A stretch of 38,058 nt of DNA from JAWLGW01 sp964569055 (GTDB lineage Bacteria > Planctomycetota > J058). The notes beneath the pieces were generated by a model that saw only the letters and a program-made list of their open reading frames with translations, searched no databases and was not told the origin of the DNA. Positions 7,793-15,068 of this stretch are shown piece after piece. Made by a program: the position numbers and the translations under genes. The stretch is from the NCBI GenBank assembly GCA_964569055.1, contig CAZMSZ010000019.1, forward strand, positions 1 through 38,058, read 5' to 3'. Position 1 is the stretch's first letter; each line of letters starts with the position of its first letter.

Positions 7793-9034
7793 CTAGCTCG
7801 CGCTCGCGCGCTGCTCGGCGTCGCGCGCGACCGCGAGCGCCCACAGCGCGTCCAGCTTGGCGTCCGCCTCGAGGGCCGGGTCCTCGAGCAGCTCGCGCCA
7901 GGTCCAGGCCCAGGGCCGCTCGTCGAACCCCGCGCCGACCAGGAACGTCACGTCGAGCAGGCGCCCCACGTTGTAGGCGTCCCACACCCGGTAGCCCGCG
8001 GCCCGCGCCGCGACGTCCTCGACCGCCGCGGCGAGCGCGGCCTCGCCCAGGGCGCGGCAGCGCGCGGGGTGCACCTGCTCGGCGTAGGCGCGCACGGCGG
8101 CGAGGAGCCCGGGCTCCCCACGCCGCCTGGCCCAGGCCGCGCCGAGCGCCTCGAGCTGCCCCTGCGTGAGCGTCAGGCGGGCGCGCCCGCGGCGGCGCGG
8201 CGGCGGGCGGTCGCCGGCGCCGGCCGGCCAGGGGCGCCAGCGCACGAGCGCGCCGTCGCTCGGGACGATCAGCGCGCTCACCAGCCAGCGCGCCCCGGGC
8301 TCGCCCGTGAACACCGCCTCGCACCACGAGCAAGCGCTCGCCGCGCCGAGCGGCGTCTCGCACACCGGGCAGGTGGCCACGCGCCCCGCGGGCCCCTCCT
8401 GCTCGACGCCGCCGAACAGGGCGCCCACGTCGTGGGCCGTGGCGGTGGGGAGCCAGGCGCGCAGGTGGGCGGCCTCGTGGAAGCGGAAGAACACGCGGCG
8501 AGCGGTGCGCCCGTCGGTCACCCGGCGGAAGCCGCGCAGGAGCCCCGCCAGCGGGCGGAGCGGAGCCGCGGCGCGGAGGAGCACGCAGGTCTCCGCCGCG
8601 AGCGCGGGTCCGAGCGCCAGGGTCGCCTCGGGCGAGCCGGGCGCGAGCGCGAGCAGGTAGGGCGCGCCCCGCGCTTGCTCGGGGGAGAGGCGGCCGCGGT
8701 GGAGGCAGGTCGCGCCCGCGAGCAGCTCGGGCGGCGCCGCGCCGCTCAGGAGCGCGTAGGCCGCCGCGCCGGGCGCGAACAGCGCGTCCGCCAGCGCGTC
8801 CGCCGGCAGCACGTCGCGCTCGAGCGGCCAGCTCGTGCGGAGCGGCCGGAGCGGGCCGGCGAACGGCGTGATCGCGCGCACCTCGCTCGCCTCGAGCGCG
8901 AGCGCGTCCCTGCCGGAGACCCGCAGGCGCAGCCGCTCGGCCTCGACCTCGAGGAGCACGCCGCGGACCGGCTCGGCCGAGGCGCGCTCCACCAGGACGG
9001 GACGCTGCTCGAGGTAGGGGGTGGGCCCGCTCAC
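7793..9034 (-). CDS. DUF4123-type T6SS effector adaptor with inserted zinc ribbon
   Basis: A 413-residue protein. Residues about 85-210 follow the DUF4123 pattern: AAYALLSGAAPPEL, CLHRGRLSPEQARGAPYLL, CVLLRAAAPL, then RRVFFRFHEAAHLRAWLPT and ALFGGVEQ. The C-terminal part (285-400) matches the usual tail of these adaptors (RLTLTQGQLEAL, then LLDVTFLVGAGFDERPWAW). DUF4123 proteins are chaperones that connect effectors to VgrG in type VI secretion. Between the two parts sits a zinc ribbon, C222-x2-C225-x9-C235-x2-C238, which I do not know as a standard part of the family. The GTG start (9034-9032) overlaps the stop of the OmpA-like gene by 4 bases. No VgrG, Hcp or PAAR gene lies in the window. 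Family assignment is from pattern memory, not a profile search. Confidence 0.8.
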   Translation of the reverse strand: MSGPTPYLEQRPVLVERASAEPVRGVLLEVEAERLRLRVSGRDALALEASEVRAITPFAGPLRPLRTSWPLERDVLPADALADALFAPGAAAYALLSGAAPPELLAGATCLHRGRLSPEQARGAPYLLALAPGSPEATLALGPALAAETCVLLRAAAPLRPLAGLLRGFRRVTDGRTARRVFFRFHEAAHLRAWLPTATAHDVGALFGGVEQEGPAGRVATCPVCETPLGAASACSWCEAVFTGEPGARWLVSALIVPSDGALVRWRPWPAGAGDRPPPRRRGRARLTLTQGQLEALGAAWARRRGEPGLLAAVRAYAEQVHPARCRALGEAALAAAVEDVAARAAGYRVWDAYNVGRLLDVTFLVGAGFDERPWAWTWRELLEDPALEADAKLDALWALAVARDAEQRASAS

Positions 9035-10515
9035 GCGCTCGCCCCGGCCGGCGCGGGCGCGTGCACCTTGCGGAAGCGGCACTCCACCGCGAGCGGCGCG
9101 TCGGAGGCGGGCGGCGGCTCGGGCTCGGTCAGCTCGGCGTCGACGTCGAGGTACTCGCGCTCGTAGCGCCCCTCGCCGTAGATCCCCTCGCCGGCCGGCT
9201 CGAGCGAGAGGTCGGGCAGCGCCTCGGGGTCGAAGAACAGGAGGTCCACCCGCCGATCCGCGGCCCCGCCGCCGGCCGCGCCGGGGCGCCGCGTGGGCCA
9301 GCGCTCGCCGCAGGCGAGCAGGGGCGGCGAGGTGAACCGCAGGCCGGCGCGGAGCGCGGCCACCTTGGCCCCGTCCACCTCGAGCTTGGCCGCGACCTCG
9401 GCGTCGTAGAGCGCGGCGTAGGCCTCCCAGTCGGCCTGGCCCTGATCGCCGTCGGGGAGCGACCGCCCCAGCTCCTCGGCGCACCGGGCGCGGAACGCCG
9501 CGCGCGCCTGCGCCGAGCGCGGCCCCCACTCGCCGTCCACCGGGCCCGGGTCGCAGTCCCAGCCGCGCGCGCGCGCCGCCCAGGCCAGGATCGCCTGCAC
9601 GTCGGCCACGACGTGGTGCTCTTGGCAGTGCGCCGCCCAGCCGGCGGCGTCGCCCGCGAGGTACAGGTGCACGTTGCGGGCGCGCTCGTGCGACAGGGCC
9701 AGGTTGTCCTCGTCGCTGCCTACCGCGTCGGTGTGGCCGGCGACGAGCAGCGTGCGCTGGGGGTGACGGCGGGCGTGGTCGAGCGCGGCCGCGACGACCG
9801 ACAGCCCGGTGATCGCGTCGGCCTCCGCCCAGCCGCCCGGGAGCAGCACCTTGCGCGCGGTGTGGAAGCAGATGTCCTCGACCTCCAGCAGCCGCACGGT
9901 CGGACCGCGCGCAGGGCCCGTGGGGAGCGTCACGCGCCGCTTGACGGCGGCCAGCTCGACCTCGGCCGCGTAGCCCGCCTCCGTGGTGTCGGTGACGTCG
10001 ATCAGCTCCATGCCCTCGAGCGCCACGCCAGCGAGGTCCTCGGGCCCGTAGACGCACACGAACGTCACGTCGAACGAGCCATCGGCGGCGAGCGGGGCGG
10101 CGAGCGGATCCTCGGCCCCGGGCACGGTGTGCTCGCGCGCCTCCGCCTGCGCCAGCTCGACCGCGAGCGTCACGTCGCGGTCGGACTCCTTGCGGGGCCA
10201 CACCCGCGCCACCAGCCGCTGGGCGGTCCCCGGGTGCTCCCCGCGCGAGATCAGCGCGACCAGCTCCGCCTTGGGCAGGACCGGGCACACCTCGGCCAGC
10301 CGGGTCGCGAAGCCGCGCCCGCGCGGGTCGTCGGCCGGAAGCGGCTCGGTGAGCAGCCCGACCCGCGCCTCGAGCCGTGCGCGCGCGCCCGAGAGGACCA
10401 GGGCCCGCGTCTTCTCGGCGACGAGCGTCCAGCTCTCCTTCGCGGCGCCGCACACCGGACAGGCCGGGACGTCGTCCGCGAGCGCGGCAGCGCAGGTCGG
10501 GCAGGACCACGGCAT
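9031..10515 (-). CDS. OmpA-like protein with nested peptidoglycan-binding domain and N-terminal zinc ribbon
   Basis: A 494-residue protein. The ATG at 10515 follows a GGAGG site (about 10526-10530) and starts directly on a zinc ribbon: C5-x2-C8, C19-x2-C22. An OmpA-like fold begins near 210 and shows the peptidoglycan-binding signature LLVAGHTDAVGSDEDNLALS plus ERARNV (residues about 256-282). It is then interrupted at about 303-345 by a PG_binding_1-like unit (ADVQAILAWAA, PGPVDGEWGPRSAQA), and resumes with DRRVDLLFF (420-428). The tail is acidic and proline-rich. There is no signal peptide, membrane helix or lipobox, so it is not an ordinary outer-membrane OmpA; export by a contractile system or cytoplasmic function fits better. 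It is first in the four-gene cassette, so its promoter should lie in 10516-10857. Confidence 0.85.
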   Translation of the reverse strand: MPWSCPTCAAALADDVPACPVCGAAKESWTLVAEKTRALVLSGARARLEARVGLLTEPLPADDPRGRGFATRLAEVCPVLPKAELVALISRGEHPGTAQRLVARVWPRKESDRDVTLAVELAQAEAREHTVPGAEDPLAAPLAADGSFDVTFVCVYGPEDLAGVALEGMELIDVTDTTEAGYAAEVELAAVKRRVTLPTGPARGPTVRLLEVEDICFHTARKVLLPGGWAEADAITGLSVVAAALDHARRHPQRTLLVAGHTDAVGSDEDNLALSHERARNVHLYLAGDAAGWAAHCQEHHVVADVQAILAWAARARGWDCDPGPVDGEWGPRSAQARAAFRARCAEELGRSLPDGDQGQADWEAYAALYDAEVAAKLEVDGAKVAALRAGLRFTSPPLLACGERWPTRRPGAAGGGAADRRVDLLFFDPEALPDLSLEPAGEGIYGEGRYEREYLDVDAELTEPEPPPASDAPLAVECRFRKVHAPAPAGASA

Positions 10516-10642
10516 CGGCTCACCCCCTCCGAAGGCCGCCCGCCGGCGACGCGCTCGATCGAATGGTAGAGGACCGGAAGCGGCCAGGGCAACCGGGCGC
10601 CCCGCGCACGGTTTACGGGGGTGGGCCAGTCGGTAGCAGGGG

Positions 10643-10742
10643 TCGACTCGGGGTCGGAGTCGGAGTCGGAGTCGGGGTCGGGGTCGGAGTCGGAGTCGGA
10701 GTCGGAGTCGGAGTCGGAGTCGGAGTCGGAGTCGGAGTCGGA
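10643..10742. repeat. (GGAGTC)n hexanucleotide tract
   Basis: About 16 hexamer units, mostly GGAGTC with several GGGGTC variants clustered in the first half. The array is long enough to slip in replication and may vary in copy number between strains. Because it lies upstream of both aroA and the DUF4123/zincin cassette, copy-number change could alter promoter spacing. That role is inference. Confidence 0.85.
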
Positions 10743-10748
10743 CGATGG

Positions 10749-10800
10749 CGAGCACGAGCGCGAGCACGAGGGGCGATGCGACAACCTCGCCTCTCGGGGT
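10749..10800. repeat. Second copy of the hexamer/TGCGACA element
   Basis: CGAGCA/CGAGCG/CGAGCA/CGAGGG steps (10749-10772) are followed by ATGCGACA (10776-10783) and CCTCTCGG (10790-10797). The same order, read on the minus strand, occurs at 424-360: CGAGCA units, then ATGCGACA (388-381), then CCTCTCGG (379-372). The perfect hairpin of the first copy is not preserved here. The two copies are inverted relative to each other. Confidence 0.55.
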
Positions 10801-10857
10801 CGGAAGGCGCGATCCTCCCCGGCCACTCCCCTCGGTGAGGCCTTACACTGCCTCCTC

Positions 10858-12177
10858 ATGAGCGCGATCACCGTCCGCGCGCGCGCTCCGCTGGTGGGGC
10901 GCGCTCGGGTTCCGGGGGACAAGTCGATCAGCCACCGCGCGGTCCTGCTCGGGGCGGTGGCGGACGGGGTCACGCGGGTGCGGGGGTTCCTCGACGGGAC
11001 CGACTGCCGCGCCACGGTGGGCGTGATGCGCGAGCTCGGGGTCTCGGTCGAGGTCGTGACCCCGACCGAGCTCCGCGTCCACGGCCGCGGGCTGCACGGC
11101 CTGGTCCCGCCGCGGCGTGTGCTCGATTGCCAGAGCTCGGGGACGACCCTGCGCCTCCTGGCGGGCCTCCTCGCAGGGCGGCCGTTCAGCTCGGTGCTGG
11201 TCGGGACCGATCAGCTCCAGGGGCGGCCCATGGGGCGCGTGGTCGCGCCGCTCCGCGCCATGGGGGCGCGGATCGTGGGGCGAGCGGGCGGCGCCTACGC
11301 GCCGCTCACGATCGGTCCGGCGGACGGTCCGCTGCGCGGCGGGGAGCACCGCCTCGCGGTGGCGAGCGCGCAGGTCAAGAGCTGCGTCCTGCTGGCGGGC
11401 CTCTCCGCGGACGGGCCGGTCGCGACGCTCGAGCCTGCTCCCTGCCGCGACCACACCGAGCGCATGCTGCGCGCCATGGGCGCCGCGCTGCGGGTCGACG
11501 GGCCGCGGGTGGAGCTCGCCCCTGCGACGGGACCGCTCGCGCCGCTCGACCTCGAGGTGCCGGGCGACGTCTCGTCGGCGGCGTTCCTGCTGGTCGCGGC
11601 GGCGCTCGCGCCCGGGAGCCGGGTCACCCTGGAGGTGGTCGGTCTCAACCCGACCCGGGCCGGTGTGGTGGAGGTGCTGCGCCGGATGGGCGCCGAGCTG
11701 GTGGTGACGCCCGGCCCCGAGGCGGGCGGCGAGCCGACGGGGGCGCTCGAAGTGGCCGCTGGCGCGCTGCGCGCGGTCACGATCGGCGGCGACGAGATCG
11801 GGACCCTGATCGACGAGCTGCCGGTGCTGGCGGTCGCGGCCACGCAGGCGGAGGGCGAGACGGTGGTCCGCGACGCGCAGGAGCTGCGGGTGAAGGAGAC
11901 CGATCGGATCGAGACCACCGCGGCCGAGCTGCGCAAGCTGGGCGCCGAGGTCGAGCCGCGCCCGGATGGCATGGTGATCCGCGGGCCGACGCCCCTGCGG
12001 GGGGCCGAGGTCGAGGCCCACGGCGACCACCGCCTGGCCATGGCCCTGACCGTGGCGGGCCTGCTGGCCGAAGGACGCACGGTGGTGCGCGGCGCCGAGG
12101 TGGTGGGGGACAGCTTCCCGGGGTTCGTGCCGCTGCTGCAGCGGCTCGGGGGCGAGCTCGAGGAGGGCCCATGCTGA
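10858..12177 (+). CDS. aroA: 3-phosphoshikimate 1-carboxyvinyltransferase (EPSP synthase)
   Basis: A 439-residue enzyme that joins shikimate-3-phosphate and phosphoenolpyruvate to EPSP, the sixth step of the shikimate pathway, in the cytoplasm. Clear motifs: PGDKSISHRAVLLGA (substrate-binding loop), SSGTTLRLLAGLLAG, LQGRPMGRVVAPL, and RVKETDRIETTAAEL. Length is normal for the family. The ATG at 10858 begins the conserved region immediately; its ribosome-binding site is weak. It is first in a plus-strand aroA-aroC-aroB operon and overlaps aroC by 7 bases. Position 20-30 reads as an ordinary bacterial enzyme; herbicide sensitivity class was not judged. Confidence 0.97.
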   Translation: MSAITVRARAPLVGRARVPGDKSISHRAVLLGAVADGVTRVRGFLDGTDCRATVGVMRELGVSVEVVTPTELRVHGRGLHGLVPPRRVLDCQSSGTTLRLLAGLLAGRPFSSVLVGTDQLQGRPMGRVVAPLRAMGARIVGRAGGAYAPLTIGPADGPLRGGEHRLAVASAQVKSCVLLAGLSADGPVATLEPAPCRDHTERMLRAMGAALRVDGPRVELAPATGPLAPLDLEVPGDVSSAAFLLVAAALAPGSRVTLEVVGLNPTRAGVVEVLRRMGAELVVTPGPEAGGEPTGALEVAAGALRAVTIGGDEIGTLIDELPVLAVAATQAEGETVVRDAQELRVKETDRIETTAAELRKLGAEVEPRPDGMVIRGPTPLRGAEVEAHGDHRLAMALTVAGLLAEGRTVVRGAEVVGDSFPGFVPLLQRLGGELEEGPC

Positions 12178-13373
12178 CGCGGCTGCGGTTCCTCACGGCG
12201 GGCGAGAGCCACGGGCCGCGGCTGAACGCGATCCTGGAGGGGCTCCCCGCGGGCTTCCCGCTCGACCCCGCGGCGATCGACGCCGAGCTGGCGCGTCGCC
12301 AGCGCGGGTTCGGGGCCGGGGCGCGCATGAAGATCGAGCGCGACGCGGTGCGGATCACCGGCGGGTGGCTGGGCGGCAAGACGACCGGAGGGCCGCTCGG
12401 GCTGGAGGTCACCAACCGCGACTGGGCGAGCTGGGCCGAGCGCGACGTGCCGCCCATGACCAAGCCGCGCCCGGGGCACGCAGACCTGGTGGGCGCGATC
12501 AAGTACGGCCACCGCGAGCTGCGCCTGAGCCTGGAGCGGGCGAGCGCGCGCGAGACGACCCTGCGGGTGGCCGCGGGCGCGGCCTGCAAGCAGGTGCTCG
12601 CGGCGTTCGGCGTGGAGGTCGGCGGCTACGTGGTGCAGATCGGCGACGTGCGCGCCGACTGCGGCGAGGCGGACGGCGCGGACCCCGAGCCGTACCGCGC
12701 GCGGTTCCGCGCGGCGCTCACAGACGACGTGGCCTGCCCCGACGCCGCGGCCGCCGACCGCATGCGCGCGCGGATCGGCGAGTGGCGCAAGGCGAAGGAC
12801 ACCGTGGGCGGGGTGATCGAGGTGTTCGCGCTCGGCGTGCCGCCGGGGCTCGGCAGCTTCGTGCACTGGGAGCGGCGCCTCGACGCGCGCCTGGCGTTCG
12901 CGCTCCTGAGCGTGCCCGCCATGAAGGGGGTCGAGGTCGGCCCCGCCTTCGCCAACGCCGGCCGGCCCGGGACGGCCGTCCACGACGAGCTCGAGCGCGA
13001 CGAGGGCGGGCGCCTCCTGCGCGCCACCAACCGCGCGGGCGGGCTCGAGGGCGGCGTGACCACCGGCGAGCCGCTGGTGCTGCGCGTGGCCAAGAAGCCG
13101 ATCAGCACCACCCTCAACCCGCGGCGCACGGTCGACCTCGCCAGCGGGGCGCCGGCGCTCACCGACTACGAGCGGAGCGACTTCTGCGCCGTGCCGCGCG
13201 CGGTGCCGATCCTGGAGGCCATGGTGGCGCTGGTCCTCACCGACGCGCTCCTCGAGAAGCTCGGCGGCGACGGCCGCGACGAGCTCTTGGCGCGCTTCGC
13301 CAGCCTCCGCCGGGCCCACCTCGACGACCTCCCCATGGACGACCGCCCCTGGCGGTTCGGCGCGCTGGGCTGA
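12171..13373 (+). CDS. aroC: Chorismate synthase
   Basis: A 400-residue enzyme that removes phosphate from EPSP to give chorismate, using reduced FMN. It starts MLTRLRFLTAGESHGPRLN, with the GESHG signature. It also carries RPGHADLVGAIKYGHREL, ERASARETTLRVAAGAAC (flavin and substrate contacts), GGLEGGVTTGEPLVLRVA and KKPISTTLNPRRTVDL. The ATG lies within the end of aroA behind GAGGAGGG, which argues for translational coupling. Chorismate made here feeds TrpE, encoded about 12 kb away on the opposite strand. Nothing is missing. Confidence 0.97.
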   Translation: MLTRLRFLTAGESHGPRLNAILEGLPAGFPLDPAAIDAELARRQRGFGAGARMKIERDAVRITGGWLGGKTTGGPLGLEVTNRDWASWAERDVPPMTKPRPGHADLVGAIKYGHRELRLSLERASARETTLRVAAGAACKQVLAAFGVEVGGYVVQIGDVRADCGEADGADPEPYRARFRAALTDDVACPDAAAADRMRARIGEWRKAKDTVGGVIEVFALGVPPGLGSFVHWERRLDARLAFALLSVPAMKGVEVGPAFANAGRPGTAVHDELERDEGGRLLRATNRAGGLEGGVTTGEPLVLRVAKKPISTTLNPRRTVDLASGAPALTDYERSDFCAVPRAVPILEAMVALVLTDALLEKLGGDGRDELLARFASLRRAHLDDLPMDDRPWRFGALG

Positions 13374-13381
13374 GGGCGCGC

Positions 13382-14455
13382 GTGGCGAGCGAGCTGCGGC
13401 TGGCCCACCCCGGCGGGAGCTATCCGATCGCGATCGAGCCGGGCGCGCTGAGCCGCGTGGGCGAGCGCCTGGTGTCCTGGGGCCTCCGCCCGGGCCCCGT
13501 GGCCCTGGTCAGCGACGCGCAGGTCGCCGCGGCCTGGGCGGAGCCGGTGCGGGCGAGCCTGAGCGCGGCGGGGTTCGAGCCGACCTCGTGCGTGGTGCCG
13601 GTGGGCGAGCACCACAAGACGCTGGCCACCGTGAGCACGCTCTACGAGGCGTTCCTCGCTGCCGGCCTCGACCGGGACGCGCTCGTGCTCGGCCTGGGCG
13701 GCGGGGTGGTCGGCGACATGTCGGGCTTCGCCGCGGCCACCTACCTGCGCGGCGTGCGGTGGGTGCAGCTCCCGACCTCGCTCCTCGCCATGGTGGACGC
13801 CTCGATCGGCGGCAAGACCGGCGTCGACCTGCCGCAGGGGAAGAACCTGGTCGGCGCCTTCAAGCAGCCCGAGGGCGTGCTGATCGACCCGCGCGCCCTC
13901 GACACCCTCCCCGCGGTCGAGCTGCGCGCCGGTATGGCCGAGGTGGTCAAGCACGCGCTGATCGCCGACCCCGCGCTGTTCGCGCTGCTCGAGGCCGAGG
14001 GGCTGACGACCGACCGCGAGGCGCTCGTCGCGCGCGCGGTGGAGGTCAAGCGCGCGATCGTGGAGGAGGACCCGTTCGAGCGGGGCCGCCGCGCCGTGCT
14101 CAACCTCGGCCACACCTTCGCGCACGCGTTCGAGGTCGAGGACACCTACTCCCTGCGCCACGGCGAGGCGGTGGGGGTGGGGCTGCTGGCGGCGGCGCTG
14201 TTGGCCGAGTCGCTCGGGCGCTGCGAGGGCGGCCTGGCAGAGCGGACCGCGGCGCTGCTGCGGCGGCTGGAGCTCCCGACCCGCCTGCCCGGGCTCGACG
14301 TGAAGGCGGTCCGCGCCGCCATGGCGCACGACAAGAAGCGGCGCGGGCGGACGCTGCGGTTCGTGATCCCCGAGGCGATCGGGCGGGTCACGCTGATCGA
14401 CGACCCGGGCGAAGCGCCGGTGAAGGCCGTGCTCGCGCAGGTGCTCACGCCCTGA
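13382..14455 (+). CDS. aroB: 3-dehydroquinate synthase
   Basis: A 357-residue zinc- and NAD-dependent enzyme that converts DAHP to 3-dehydroquinate, the second shikimate step. NAD-binding GLGGGVVGDMSGFAA and the core QLPTSLLAMVDASIGGKTG are exact for the family. Zinc ligands are visible in GMAEVVKHALIADP (Glu), NLGHTFAHAFE (His) and RHGEAVGVG (His). The start is a GTG 8 bases after the aroC stop; it gives normal length and no better start is available. It is last in the aroACB operon and converges on the RING-like gene at 14465, with only 9 bases between the stops. Confidence 0.96.
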   Translation: MASELRLAHPGGSYPIAIEPGALSRVGERLVSWGLRPGPVALVSDAQVAAAWAEPVRASLSAAGFEPTSCVVPVGEHHKTLATVSTLYEAFLAAGLDRDALVLGLGGGVVGDMSGFAAATYLRGVRWVQLPTSLLAMVDASIGGKTGVDLPQGKNLVGAFKQPEGVLIDPRALDTLPAVELRAGMAEVVKHALIADPALFALLEAEGLTTDREALVARAVEVKRAIVEEDPFERGRRAVLNLGHTFAHAFEVEDTYSLRHGEAVGVGLLAAALLAESLGRCEGGLAERTAALLRRLELPTRLPGLDVKAVRAAMAHDKKRRGRTLRFVIPEAIGRVTLIDDPGEAPVKAVLAQVLTP

Positions 14456-14457
14456 AG

Positions 14458-14477
14458 GCGGGCCTCAGTTCGCCCGC
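14458..14477. terminator. Weak hairpin between convergent genes
   Basis: GCGGGC (14458-14463) can pair with GCCCGC (14472-14477) around an 8-base loop. It spans the aroB and RING-like gene ends. No T-run follows on either strand, so termination is only a guess from position. Confidence 0.25.
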
Positions 14478-15022
14478 AGGTCGCTGAGGAGCTGATACAG
14501 CTCCGCCGGCTGGGCGCCGGCCAGGGCGCGCAGGGTGAGCAGCTCGCCCGAGTCGAGCCACAGCCCGTCGCCCGGGCAGCAGTCGAGCGTGAGCCCGCGC
14601 CACAGCCACTTCTCCATGGGGAGCGCGCACGCGAAGCAGGGCACCAGGCGCTCGCGCGCCAGGCCGGCGGCCGGGGGCGGGGCGTCGGGGCCCGCGGGCT
14701 CGATCCCGAGCAGGAGCGGGCCGAGGCTGGCGAGTGGGACCCAGCTGCCCCAGCAGGCGGCGCAGAACACCAGCTCGAGGTCCTCGTAGGCGCCGGCCTC
14801 GAGCGCCTCCTCGGCGCACCCCGGGCAACGGCGCGCGGCCTCCTCGGGGTCGGCGCGCAGGCCGAACCGCAGGTGGCGTCCGCAGGCGCCGCAGCCCTTG
14901 CCCTCGCTCCAGCACTCGACGTGGTGCCACGTCATGCAGCCGAGGCAGGCCGTCTTCTCCTCCGACGGTCGCACGCCGGCGTGGCAATACGGGCAGCGAG
15001 GGTGGGTGACCTGCGGCGGCAC
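14465..15022 (-). CDS. RING/PHD-like plus zf-TFIIB-like zinc protein
   Basis: A 185-residue protein with three Cys clusters. Residues 10-47 read C10-x2-C13-x12-C26-x2-C29-x4-H34-x2-C37-x6-C44-x2-C47, a C4HC3 ligand order as in PHD/RINGv fingers and the prokaryotic RING family 1. A middle pair (RCPGCAEE, VFCAACWGSW) may bind another zinc. The last 50 residues (CFACALPMEKWLWRG, LDCCPGDGLWLDSGELLTL) match the zf-TFIIB-like fold of short bacterial zinc ribbons. The GTG at 15022 places the first zinc finger at residue 10. It is 46 bases after trpA on the same strand, so it may be the tail of that transcript. Prokaryotic RINGs are proposed in ubiquitin-like or quality-control systems; no partner is seen here, and the role is unknown. 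Confidence 0.85.
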   Translation of the reverse strand: MPPQVTHPRCPYCHAGVRPSEEKTACLGCMTWHHVECWSEGKGCGACGRHLRFGLRADPEEAARRCPGCAEEALEAGAYEDLELVFCAACWGSWVPLASLGPLLLGIEPAGPDAPPPAAGLARERLVPCFACALPMEKWLWRGLTLDCCPGDGLWLDSGELLTLRALAGAQPAELYQLLSDLRAN

Positions 15023-15068
15023 CCTGCGAGTGTGCCCCGAGGAGGCGCCGATCGGTAGCGCCCGCCCG

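Larger units (their letters stand above)
10516..10857. other. Divergent intergenic region with hexamer repeats
   Basis: This stretch of 342 bases separates the cassette promoter side (minus) from aroA (plus). Its middle (about 10643-10742) is an imperfect GGAGTC/GGGGTC hexamer tract of roughly 16 units, followed by CGAGCA-type hexamers (10749-10772) and an ATGCGACA element (10776-10783). Both operons must start here, but I see no convincing -35/-10 pair. Open frames through it encode only SESESE, VGVGVG or RLRLRL and are artefacts of the repeat. Confidence 0.7.

Noticed and set aside
5374..8169. Plus-strand open frame of 931 codons
   Set aside because: It is the antisense shadow of the zincin gene; stop codons are rare in high-GC DNA and the translation shows no domain.
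10621..10857. N-terminal extension of AroA with Ser-Glu repeats
   Set aside because: The SESESE run is just the translated GGAGTC hexamer tract; EPSP synthase begins at the ATG at 10858.
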